64,000 nt of DNA, from positions 32,971 through 96,970 of the forward strand of contig JBIOUX010000167.1 in assembly GCA_044867425.1 (NCBI GenBank). Direction: 5' to 3'. Each line of letters begins with the position of its first letter. Position 1 is the first letter of the stretch. The notes beneath the pieces are model-generated. The model made no database searches and was not told where the DNA came from. It worked only from the letters and a program-made list of their open reading frames with translations. The position numbers and the translations under genes were made by a program. Shown here piece after piece: positions 57,831-64,000 of the stretch. Source of the stretch: CAWBJP01 sp044867425. GTDB taxonomy: Bacteria > Actinomycetota > Acidimicrobiia > IMCC26256 > BP-133.

Positions 57831-57847
57831 GAGAAGGAGTAGGTAGG

Positions 57848-58231
57848 GTGGCGAGGAGCCCGGCGGCGATGGCGGTGGACACCTGTGACGTGCGCATGGT
57901 CGACCCGGAGCGGGTGGCCGAGGTCCGTTCGGGCCTGATCGGCCTCCCCGAGGCCGAGCGGCTGGCCGAGCTCTTCCGGCTGCTCGGCGACCGCACCCGG
58001 ACCCGCATCCTCTTTGCCCTGGCCGAGGCCGGGGAGCTGTGCGTCTGTGACATCGCCGCCGCCGTGGGCGTGGCCGAGACGTCGGTCTCCCAGGCCATGC
58101 GCCTGCTGCGCACCGCCGGGGTGGTCCGGGCCCGCCGGGACGGCCGCATGGTGTGGTACCGCCTCGACGACGACCATGTCCGCCTCCTGCTCGACCTGTC
58201 CCGCGAGCACCTCCGCCACGGGGTCGGCTGA
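57848..58231 (+). CDS. ArsR/SmtB-family metal-sensing repressor
   Basis: 127 residues. Winged helix with LFRLLGDRTRTRILFALAEA, the alpha-3 metal motif ELCVCDIA, recognition helix ETSVSQAMRLLRTAGVVRAR, and DGRMVWYRLDDDHVRLLL. Acidic/Cys residues near the N-terminus (VDTCDVRMVDPERV) fit a CadC/CmtR-like Cd/Zn/Pb sensor. GTG 57848 follows AAGGAG. The TGATG overlap with the exporter gene indicates one operon. Confidence 0.87.
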   Translation: MARSPAAMAVDTCDVRMVDPERVAEVRSGLIGLPEAERLAELFRLLGDRTRTRILFALAEAGELCVCDIAAAVGVAETSVSQAMRLLRTAGVVRARRDGRMVWYRLDDDHVRLLLDLSREHLRHGVG

Positions 58232-58956
58232 TGCCCGGGGATGCGGGGGTGTCTCCCCGCCACGGCGGCGCTGACGCTCACGACCATGACCACGACGAGC
58301 ACCGGGGCGCGGAGGCGACCCTGCTGCGGCTGGCTCCCGGCGAGCGCTCGGCGGCCGTTGCCCGGGCCCGCCGGCTCAACCGGCTCACCCTGGCCTGGAA
58401 CGTCATCGAGGGGCTGGTGGCCATCAGCGCCGGTGTGGCCGCCGGTTCCGTCAGCCTCATCGGCTTCGGCATGGACTCCGGCATCGAGGTGTCGGCGGCG
58501 GTGATCCTGGCCTGGCGCCTCCGCCAGGAGCGCCGCGACGGGTGCATGGCCGAGTACGACCGGCGCGCCACCCGGCTCATCGCCGTCGCCTTCGCCGCCC
58601 TGGCCGCCTACGTGTGGGTGCAGGCCGTCTTCGATCTGGTCACCACTTCCCGGCCCGATGCCAGCGTCCCCGGCCTGGTCATGGCCGTCCTCTCCCTGCT
58701 CGTCATGCCCTGGCTGGCCCGGGCCAAGCGGGCCCTCGCCCCCACCCTCGGCTCCCAGGCGGTGGTGGCCGACGCCGACCAGACCAACCTCTGCGCCATG
58801 CTCTCCGGGGTGCTCGTCGTCGGGGTCGGCCTCAACGCGGTGTTCGGCTGGTGGTGGGCCGACCCGGCCGCCGCCCTGGTCATCGGCGGACTGGCCGCGG
58901 CCGCCGCCCGGCGGGCGTGGTCGGCCGAGTCGCTGACCGACACCTGCTGCCCCTAG
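58231..58956 (+). CDS. Cation-efflux-like membrane transporter
   Basis: 241 residues. A His-rich N-terminus (AHDHDHDEHRGAE) is followed by four to six membrane segments; the family pattern is LTLAWNVIEGLVAISAGVAA, SVSLIGFGMDSGIEVSAAVI, VADADQTNLCAMLSGVLVVG and WWADPAAALVIGGLAA. It is related to CDF exporters but has Asp where many have His in the TM2/TM5 motifs. It probably exports the metal sensed by the ArsR protein. Residues 2-10 (PGDAGVSPR) come from a palindromic element copy at 58239-58259. Confidence 0.8.
   Translation: MPGDAGVSPRHGGADAHDHDHDEHRGAEATLLRLAPGERSAAVARARRLNRLTLAWNVIEGLVAISAGVAAGSVSLIGFGMDSGIEVSAAVILAWRLRQERRDGCMAEYDRRATRLIAVAFAALAAYVWVQAVFDLVTTSRPDASVPGLVMAVLSLLVMPWLARAKRALAPTLGSQAVVADADQTNLCAMLSGVLVVGVGLNAVFGWWWADPAAALVIGGLAAAAARRAWSAESLTDTCCP
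58239..58259 (+). repeat. Palindromic element copy at the exporter N-terminus
   Basis: GGATGCGGGGGTGTCTCCCCG, close to the dapF copy at 8756-8777 (GGGTGCGGGGGTGTCCCCCG). In phase, directly after the start codon. Confidence 0.6.
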
Positions 58957-58957
58957 G

Positions 58958-59431
58958 TCAGCCGGTCGCCGCCTGAGCCAGGGCGGCGGACCGGGGGGCC
59001 GCCATCTCCGCCAGCGCCGAGAGCAGCGCCTCGTCGTGGGAACAGAAGGCGGCGGGGGTGTCGGAGTCGACGTCGAACTGGCCCACGATCTCACCCCGGT
59101 GGCGGATGAGGATCACGATCTCGGAGCGGGTCGACGTCGAGCAGGCCAGGTAGTTGTCGAGGCCGGTGACGTCGTCCACCACCTGGTTGTGCCCGGTGGC
59201 CACCGCCGTGCCGCACACCCCCCGGCCGACGGGGATGCGGACGTGGTCGGTCGGATCCCCCACGTAGGGTCCCAGCACCAGGTCGTCGCCGGCGAGCAGG
59301 TACACCCCCACCCAGTCCCACGCCGGACGGGCGTCGTGGAGGAGCGCCACCACGCCGGCCAGGGCCTCGTCGTCGCTCCCGTCGCCGGCCAGCAAGGAGG
59401 CGGCCCGGCTCAGGATCTCGCTGTCGTCCAT
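58958..59431 (-). CDS. msrC: Free methionine-(R)-sulfoxide reductase (GAF domain)
   Basis: 157 residues, single GAF domain of the fRMsr type: WDWVGVYLLAGDDLVLGPYV, IPVGRGVCGTAVATG (C73) and LACSTSTRSEIVILI (C97), then GQFDVDSDTPAAF. C97 matches the catalytic and C73 a recycling cysteine; the third cysteine of the E. coli enzyme, before IPVG, is absent (DHVRIP). Reduces free Met-R-sulfoxide; msrB is nearby. Confidence 0.78.
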   Translation of the reverse strand: MDDSEILSRAASLLAGDGSDDEALAGVVALLHDARPAWDWVGVYLLAGDDLVLGPYVGDPTDHVRIPVGRGVCGTAVATGHNQVVDDVTGLDNYLACSTSTRSEIVILIRHRGEIVGQFDVDSDTPAAFCSHDEALLSALAEMAAPRSAALAQAATG

Positions 59432-59529
59432 CGCTGGCGCAACCTTCCGTGGATTCCGGCGACGGATTTTCTCAGCTGCCGAGAGAATCGGTCGCCAAAA
59501 CCGGTGGAGCCGCCCGATAGGGTGCGGCG

Positions 59530-60165
59530 GTGCCCCGATCCACCGCCGCGGCTGGCGCCGCTGAGCTGGCCGTCCGGGACCCGGTGATGGCCCGGCTGGT
59601 GGCGGCCACCGGCCCGCCCCGGCTGACGGGCCGGCGCCAGCCCGACCACTTCGCCGCCTTGTGCGAGAGCGTGATGTACCAGCAGCTGGCGGGGAAGGCG
59701 GCGGCCGCCATCTATGGCCGCCTGTGCACCGCGCTGGGCGGTCTCCCGACTCCCGAGGCCCTTCTGGCCGCGTCCGATGACGCCCTGCGGGGCGCCGGCC
59801 TGTCCGGCGCCAAGGCCGCCTGCCTGCGGGCGCTGGCCGAGGCCGCCACCTCGGCTCAGCTCAACCTTGAAGCCGTGAAGCGCATGGGCGACGAAGAGCT
59901 GGTCGACCACCTGAGCGCGGTGCGGGGCATCGGCCGGTGGACGGCGGAGATGTTCCTCATCTTCTCCCTCGGCCGCCTCGACGTGTGGCCCGTCGGAGAC
60001 TACGGCGTCCGCAAGGGATATGCACTGGCCTACGGCCTCCCCGAGCCGCCCACGGCCCGTGAGCTGATGCCGCTCGGGGATCCCTTCCGCCCCTACCGGA
60101 CGGTGGCCGCCTGGTACTGCTGGCGGGCGGTGGAGCGTCCTCAACTCGTCGCCGCCAGCCCGTAG
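59530..60165 (+). CDS. DNA-3-methyladenine glycosylase (AlkA-like HhH-GPD)
   Basis: 211 residues. Helix-hairpin-helix HLSAVRGIGRWTAEMFLIFS followed by the catalytic Asp in WPVGDYGVRKG (near residue 156), plus ESVMYQQLAGKAAAAIYGRL. This is the base-excision glycosylase fold acting on alkylated purines; it lacks the N-terminal TBP-like domain of E. coli AlkA. GTG 59530 lies 6 bases after TAGGGT (leaderless). Independent transcription is likely. Confidence 0.88.
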   Translation: MPRSTAAAGAAELAVRDPVMARLVAATGPPRLTGRRQPDHFAALCESVMYQQLAGKAAAAIYGRLCTALGGLPTPEALLAASDDALRGAGLSGAKAACLRALAEAATSAQLNLEAVKRMGDEELVDHLSAVRGIGRWTAEMFLIFSLGRLDVWPVGDYGVRKGYALAYGLPEPPTARELMPLGDPFRPYRTVAAWYCWRAVERPQLVAASP

Positions 60166-60246
60166 GCTGCGGCACGGCCGGGCGTGGGGCAGGGGTCCCA
60201 CGATCCGGAGGAGCCGGGTGCAGGGACCCGGCGGGAAGGAAACGCA

Positions 60247-60684
60247 GTGCGCGTCCCCATCCGGTACCTCGACCCTGAGCTCCCGCTGCCCACCGCCGCC
60301 CACCCGGGCGACGCCGGCTACGACCTGCGGGCCCGGGAGGCGGTCGTGATCACCCCCGGCGGCGGACGGGCTGCCGTCCCCACCGGCATCGCCCTCTCCA
60401 TCCCCGAGGGGTTCTGCGGCCTGGTGGTCCCCCGCTCCGGGCTGGCCCTGCGGCACGGAGTCACGTGCCTCAACGCCCCCGGGCTCATCGACTCCGGCTA
60501 CCGGGACGAGGTGCGGGTCATCCTCGTCAACCACGACCCCGCCCAGCCCTTCGAGGTGGCCCGGGGGGACCGCATCGCCCAGCTCGTGATCGCCCGGGCG
60601 GAGACGGTGGAGTGGGTCGTGGTCGACGAGCTCGATGCGTCCGCCCGGGGCACCGGCGGGTTCGGCTCCACCGGGAGCAGCTAA
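60247..60684 (+). CDS. dut: Deoxyuridine 5'-triphosphate nucleotidohydrolase
   Basis: 145 residues with all five dUTPase motifs: PGDAGYDLRA, VPRSGLAL, GLIDSGYRDEVRVIL, RGDRIAQLVI and the C-terminal GTGGFGSTGSS lid. It hydrolyses dUTP to dUMP and PPi. GTG 60247 follows GGAAGGAAA. An upstream GTG at 60184 would add a segment not in the family. Confidence 0.95.
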   Translation: MRVPIRYLDPELPLPTAAHPGDAGYDLRAREAVVITPGGGRAAVPTGIALSIPEGFCGLVVPRSGLALRHGVTCLNAPGLIDSGYRDEVRVILVNHDPAQPFEVARGDRIAQLVIARAETVEWVVVDELDASARGTGGFGSTGSS

Positions 60685-60711
60685 CCGGTGCCTGGTCGTA
60701 CGCTCACCCCC

Positions 60712-61596
60712 GTGCCACGGGAAGAGATCGAGGGCGACGAGGGCCAGGCCGTCCTGGCCGAGGCGGTCGGCGCCTACCGGGAGACCCTCGGCTCGCGGCT
60801 GGTGGCCGCCTACGCGCTGGGCAGCCTGGCCCATGGCGGCTTCAGCCCCCTGGTGAGCGACGCCGACCTCGGCCTGATCCTCACCGATCCGCTGCTCCCC
60901 TCAGATCCGGTGACGATCCAGCAGGTGGCCGATGGCGTCAAGGCCGGGGGGTCGGCACTCCACGAGCGGCTCTCGGTGTTCTGGGGCACGCCCTCGACGC
61001 TGCGGGGCGAGGTGGTGGGAGGGCGGTTCCCCCCGCTCGACCGGCTCGACCTCCTGGAGCACGGGCGGCTCCTCGACGGGGAGGAGGCCCGCCCGGGCCT
61101 GGCCTGCCCTGACCCGGCCGAGCTGGTGGTGGCCGGGGCCGAGTTCGCCCTCGACTTCCTGGGACCCGGCCGAGGTCCGGTGAGCCCCGCGGGGCAGGGC
61201 CTGGGCTCGCTGGTCCCCGCCGGGGACCAGGTCGTGGACGAGATCCGCACGCCGGAGATGCTGGCGGCCCGGGGCGTGCGCCACCTGACCAAGATCGTCC
61301 TCTTCCCGGTCCGGTTCCTGTTCACCTCCGAGACGGGCCGGGTGGGGACGAACCACGCCGCCGTCGAGCACTACGTGGCCGGGGACCCGGCTCCGGGCGC
61401 CGGCCTGGTGGCCGCCGCCCTGGCGTGGCGGACAGCCCCGCCAGATGACGGGGAGGCGGTGGTCGAGCTCCTGGGCCGGGAGCTCATCCCGCTCTACCTC
61501 CACTACCTGGACGACCAGATCACGCGCCTCACGAAGCTGGGCCGAGCGGATCTGGCCGAGGCATTCGCACGCTGGCGGGGCCAGCTCCTCGCCTGA
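60712..61596 (+). CDS. Nucleotidyltransferase-fold protein
   Basis: 294 residues. The polymerase-beta-like motif is YALGSLAHGGFSPLVSDADLGLIL (G-S...DxD). The remainder is helical (GVRHLTKIVLFPVRFLFTSE, LGRELIPLYLHYLDDQITRL) and resembles uncharacterised proteins with this fold; it may be a minimal nucleotidyltransferase or antitoxin-like protein. GTG 60712 is favoured over GTG 60688 because TACGCT lies 7 bases before it (leaderless spacing). Confidence 0.7.
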   Translation: MPREEIEGDEGQAVLAEAVGAYRETLGSRLVAAYALGSLAHGGFSPLVSDADLGLILTDPLLPSDPVTIQQVADGVKAGGSALHERLSVFWGTPSTLRGEVVGGRFPPLDRLDLLEHGRLLDGEEARPGLACPDPAELVVAGAEFALDFLGPGRGPVSPAGQGLGSLVPAGDQVVDEIRTPEMLAARGVRHLTKIVLFPVRFLFTSETGRVGTNHAAVEHYVAGDPAPGAGLVAAALAWRTAPPDDGEAVVELLGRELIPLYLHYLDDQITRLTKLGRADLAEAFARWRGQLLA

Positions 61597-61702
61597 AGAA
61601 GCTCCGCCGGGCAGCTCAGTCGCACGGTTCCTCTGAGCCCACCGCGAGGACAGGTGACCGCCACGGGGAAGGTCAGCACCGAATGCTCCTGAGTTGGACT
61701 GA

Positions 61703-61719
61703 ATGAGAATTGTTATCAT
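61703..61719. promoter_or_regulatory. Fur/Zur-like box 1
   Basis: ATGAGAA-TTG-TTATCAT, 7-3-7 inverted repeat with one mismatch, 32 bases before the start of the frameshifted cupredoxin gene. The same half-site ATGAGAA recurs at 62150-62166 and 63142-63158. Confidence 0.65.
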
Positions 61720-61750
61720 AACGTGCCGGAGCCAACCGAGAGGAGAGACC

Positions 61751-62133
61751 ATGCGTGGATTCCAACGGCGGACGGGCGTGGCGCTCGTGGGCCTGCCCAT
61801 GTTGGCGACGACGGCACCGGCGACCGGAGCGGCGGAGGGTCAACGCCCATGTCGTCGTGCTGCGCCCCGGGGAGTTCGTGCCCGGCCGAGATCGAGGTCG
61901 AGGTGGGCGAGACGGTGACCTGGCGCCACGAGGACGGCAGCGATCCGCAGAGCGTCACCGCCGACGACGGCTCCTTCGACTCCCACCCCGACTGCACCAG
62001 GTCGGCGCCTGAACGCTGCATGCAGGGCGGGGAGACCTTCACCCACGCCTTTGCCAGGGCCGGGCGCTTCCCCTACCACTCCCGTACCGAGGACATGGGC
62101 GGCGTGGTGTTGGAGCAGCACGGCCGACCTTGA
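61751..62133 (+). pseudogene. Exported cupredoxin-like gene with two frameshifts
   Basis: GAGAGGAGAGACC precedes ATG 61751, which opens a signal peptide (MRGFQRRTGVALVGLPMLAT) in one frame. The mature protein continues in a second frame (NAHVVVLRPGEFVP, about 61841-61882) and a third (AEIEVEVGETVTWRHEDGSD...GGETFTHAFARAGRFPYHS). Each shift corresponds to one extra base, near GAGGGT (61836) and GTGCCCGG (61879). The domain is plastocyanin-like, though the usual copper-site Cys/Met are not obvious. Real decay or base-call error in homopolymers; it is under the zinc/iron-type box. Confidence 0.65.
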
Positions 62134-62149
62134 CCGTCGTCGTATACTT

Positions 62150-62166
62150 ACGAAAATAGTTCTCAT
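62150..62166. promoter_or_regulatory. Fur/Zur-like box 2, upstream of znuA
   Basis: ACGAAAA-TAG-TTCTCAT, the reverse of ATGAGAA-N3-TTTTCGT, starting 2 bases after a TATACT -10 candidate (62143-62148) and 22 bases before the znuA ATG. This is an ideal place for a zinc-dependent repressor. Confidence 0.7.
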
Positions 62167-62187
62167 TTCGATCTTCGGAGGGCGAGG

Positions 62188-63138
62188 ATGCGCCGGTGGG
62201 CCGGCTCGGTCGCCATGGTGGTGGGAGTCCTCCTCGCCGCCGGCTGTGGCGGCGGCGAGGACGGCGGGGCGGCCCGGGCCAATGCGCGCCCCCGGGTGGT
62301 GGCCGCCTTCTATCCCCTCTTCGAGGCCGCCCGGCGCGTCGGCGGCGACCGGGTCGACATCGTCAACTTGACCCCGGCGGGGACGGAGCCCCACGACCTG
62401 GAGCTCACGCCCCGTCAGGTGGACGTCATCGAGGGCGCCGACCTGGTGCTCTACCTCGGCGGGGGCTTCCAGCCCGGTGTCGAGGAGGTGGCCGAGCGCT
62501 CTGAGGGTGAGGCCATCGATGCCCTGGCCGACCTCACCCTCCTGCCCGGCGTACCCGGGGAGGGCGGCGCGGGCGAGGAGCACGCCGGCGGCAACGGGAT
62601 GGACCCCCACGTGTGGTTGGACCCGGGGCTGCTGGGCCGGATGGTGGAACGGGTGGAGGCCGCCCTGGCCCGCGACGACGCCGGGGGGAAGGCCACCTAC
62701 GCCAGGAACTCCGAGGCCTACCGCCGAGAGCTGGGTCTCCTCGACGACGCCTTCGGGCAGCGCCTGGCCACGTGCCAGCGCCGGGTGATCGTCACCGCCC
62801 ACGCCGCCTTCGGCTACCTGGCCAAGCGCTACGGGCTCACCCAGGAAGCCATCGCCGGGCTGTCACCCGAGTCGGAACCGGACCCCAGGCGTCTGGCCCA
62901 GCTGGCCGAGCTGGTGCGCTCCACCGGCACCACCACGATCTTCACCGAGACCCTGGTCTCCCCCCGGATTGCCCAGACGCTGGCCCGCGAAGCGGGTGTG
63001 GCCACCGCCGTCCTCAACCCGATCGAGGGCCTCACCGAGGAGGAGCTGGCGCACGGGGAGACGTACGTCTCGGTCATGAAGGACAACCTGGACATCTTGT
63101 CCAGAGCGTTGGGCTGTGGCGATGGGCCTGAGCAGTAG
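62188..63138 (+). CDS. znuA: Zinc ABC transporter substrate-binding lipoprotein
   Basis: 316 residues. Lipoprotein signal with lipobox LLAAGC. Cluster A-I metal-binding fold: VVAAFYPLFEAARRVGG, GTEPHDLELTPRQV (His ligand), MDPHVWLDPGLL (His), VTAHAAFGYLAKRYGL (His) and TIFTETLVSPRIAQTLARE. A short His/Gly-rich loop (GEEHAGGNG) precedes the second ligand, typical for zinc proteins. ATG 62188 follows GGAGGGCGAGG. Part of znuA-znuC-znuB, behind a Zur-like box. Confidence 0.88.
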   Translation: MRRWAGSVAMVVGVLLAAGCGGGEDGGAARANARPRVVAAFYPLFEAARRVGGDRVDIVNLTPAGTEPHDLELTPRQVDVIEGADLVLYLGGGFQPGVEEVAERSEGEAIDALADLTLLPGVPGEGGAGEEHAGGNGMDPHVWLDPGLLGRMVERVEAALARDDAGGKATYARNSEAYRRELGLLDDAFGQRLATCQRRVIVTAHAAFGYLAKRYGLTQEAIAGLSPESEPDPRRLAQLAELVRSTGTTTIFTETLVSPRIAQTLAREAGVATAVLNPIEGLTEEELAHGETYVSVMKDNLDILSRALGCGDGPEQ

Positions 63139-63916
63139 CATCCACGAACAGTTCTCATTCCGGGAGGCTCAGCTGCCCGCCGCCCTGCAGATCGACGCCG
63201 TTTCCTTCGCCTACCCCCGGCAGGCGGTGCTCGACTGCACCAGCTTCTCAGTGGAGGCCGGCGAGTTCGTGGCCCTGGTCGGTCCCAACGGGTCGGGGAA
63301 GTCGACGCTGCTGCGCATCGCCCTCGGTCTCCTCCGGCCCCAGGCGGGCGACGTCCGGCTCTTCGGTATGCCGCCGGACCGGCTGGCCGAGCGCTGGCGG
63401 GTGGGGTACGTCCCCCAGCGCCCGGTCCTCTCCGACGTCCTGCCGGCCACGGTGGAGGAGGTGGTGGCCTCCGGCCGCCTGGCCCGGCGGGGGTGGCGCC
63501 GGCGCCTCGCCGGCGAGGACTGGGAGCAGGTGCGGGCCGCCCTCTTGGCCGTCGATCTGTGGCCCTTGCGCCGGCGGCTCCTCTCGGAGTTGTCCGGGGG
63601 CCAGCAGCAGCGGGCCTTCATCGCCAAGGCCCTGGCCACCGGGCCCGAGCTCCTCATCCTCGACGAGCCGGTGGCCGGCGTCGACGTCGAGTCCCAGCGC
63701 GGCTTCCGCGACACCCTGGTGATGCTCGTCGAGCAGCAGGGCACGGCGGTCCTGCTGGTGTCCCACGAGCTGTCGGCCGTGGCCGACGACCTGGACCGGG
63801 TCCTGGTGCTGCGCCGGGGCAAGATCGCCTTCGACGGCACGCCGGCGGCGCTGTCCGCTACCGGCGTCAGCCTCGGCGTCCACCCCCAGGATCTCCCCGT
63901 GTGGTTGGAACGTTGA
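63116..63916 (+). CDS. znuC: Zinc ABC transporter ATPase
   Basis: 266 residues. Walker A GPNGSGKST, Q-loop YVPQRPVLSD, signature LSGGQQQRAFIAKAL, Walker B LLILDEPVAGVD, H-loop VSHEL. GTG 63116 starts 23 bases inside znuA; ATG 63122 is an alternative. The third Zur-like box lies within the first codons. Energises zinc import with ZnuB. Confidence 0.88.
   Translation: MAMGLSSSIHEQFSFREAQLPAALQIDAVSFAYPRQAVLDCTSFSVEAGEFVALVGPNGSGKSTLLRIALGLLRPQAGDVRLFGMPPDRLAERWRVGYVPQRPVLSDVLPATVEEVVASGRLARRGWRRRLAGEDWEQVRAALLAVDLWPLRRRLLSELSGGQQQRAFIAKALATGPELLILDEPVAGVDVESQRGFRDTLVMLVEQQGTAVLLVSHELSAVADDLDRVLVLRRGKIAFDGTPAALSATGVSLGVHPQDLPVWLER
63142..63158. promoter_or_regulatory. Fur/Zur-like box 3, in the 5' end of znuC
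   Basis: CCACGAA-CAG-TTCTCAT; the right half is identical to box 2 and the left half partly matches. It lies inside the coding sequence (codons HEQFSF), so it may be a weak internal site or coincidence. Confidence 0.35.
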
Positions 63917-64000
63917 TCGCCCTCACCGCCGTCCTGCCCCTGCCCTGGCCCTTCGACCGCCAGTACATGCAGCTGGCGCTGCTGGCCGGCGTGGTCGTGG
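63913..64000 (+). CDS. znuB: Zinc ABC transporter permease (3' partial)
   Basis: Only the first 29 codons are in the window. TTG 63913 overlaps the znuC stop (TTGA). The reading MIALTAVLPLPWPFDRQYMQ followed by a hydrophobic helix (LALLAGVVV) matches the start of ABC-3 family permeases, where a Phe/Tyr-Met-x-x-Ala-Leu segment leads into the first membrane span. Confidence 0.75.
   Translation, partial: MIALTAVLPLPWPFDRQYMQLALLAGVVV

Noticed and set aside
1..64000. CRISPR array
   Set aside because: No regularly spaced direct repeats were seen; the two repeat families are dispersed, and the dapD tandem has no spacers.

Overview
The window is high-GC, densely packed bacterial DNA with frequent 4-base gene overlaps (ATGA, GTGA). 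Its gene set points to an actinobacterium, most likely of the Acidimicrobiia type: RecA with an intein at the site used in Mycobacterium leprae, an Actinobacteria-style lexA/nrdR/nrdJ arrangement, class II (B12-dependent) ribonucleotide reductase, SpoVS, mycobacterial-type HelD, and many TAnnnT-N6-8-start leaderless promoters. The taxonomic placement is inference; no rRNA gene is present.

Layout. 1-5.6 kb: the end of cinA, thpR, a broken Tat-exported amidase, a small protein and SOS-regulated recA carrying an intein. 5.9-10.9 kb: spoVS, then miaB-miaA-dapF-hflX as one overlapping unit. 10.9-16.4 kb: dapC-dapD-dapE (lysine/DAP synthesis) and a HelD-like helicase. 16.4-24.6 kb: lexA (minus strand), nrdR, and a 2229-residue NrdJ containing three inteins. 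24.6-27.7 kb: an accessory patch with a truncated conserved gene, a cupredoxin, a 3' half of tRNA-Cys (probable old attachment site) and gene debris. 28.4-36 kb, minus strand: cobT-cbtB-cbtA-pabB-hrpA. 36.3-39.8 kb: an aminoglycoside phosphotransferase-like kinase, a beta-propeller lipoprotein and an HTH protein. 40-44.6 kb: a cluster of four related receiver/LuxR proteins with a sulfotransferase and two secreted proteins, but no histidine kinase. 45.7-55.1 kb: gmaS divergent from mgsABC-mgdABCD, which together make a complete N-methylglutamate pathway for methylamine. 55-61.6 kb: pgl, an acyl-CoA dehydrogenase, msrB, an ArsR/metal-exporter pair, fRMsr, an AlkA-type glycosylase, dut and a nucleotidyltransferase. 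61.7-64 kb: a zinc-uptake locus (znuA, znuC, start of znuB) behind three similar Fur/Zur-like boxes, with a frameshifted cupredoxin gene.

Beyond the genes, two interspersed repeat families stand out. One is a short palindrome built on CGGGGTGTCCCCG that occurs at least ten times, mostly inside reading frames in phase, including inside the HrpA helicase core and as a 27-bp tandem at the DapD N-terminus. The other is a 58-bp element present three times just upstream of thpR, dapE and nrdR, with a GC-rich hairpin whose arms co-vary between copies. Rare-codon patches at unoccupied positions in RecA and NrdJ may be footprints of lost inteins.
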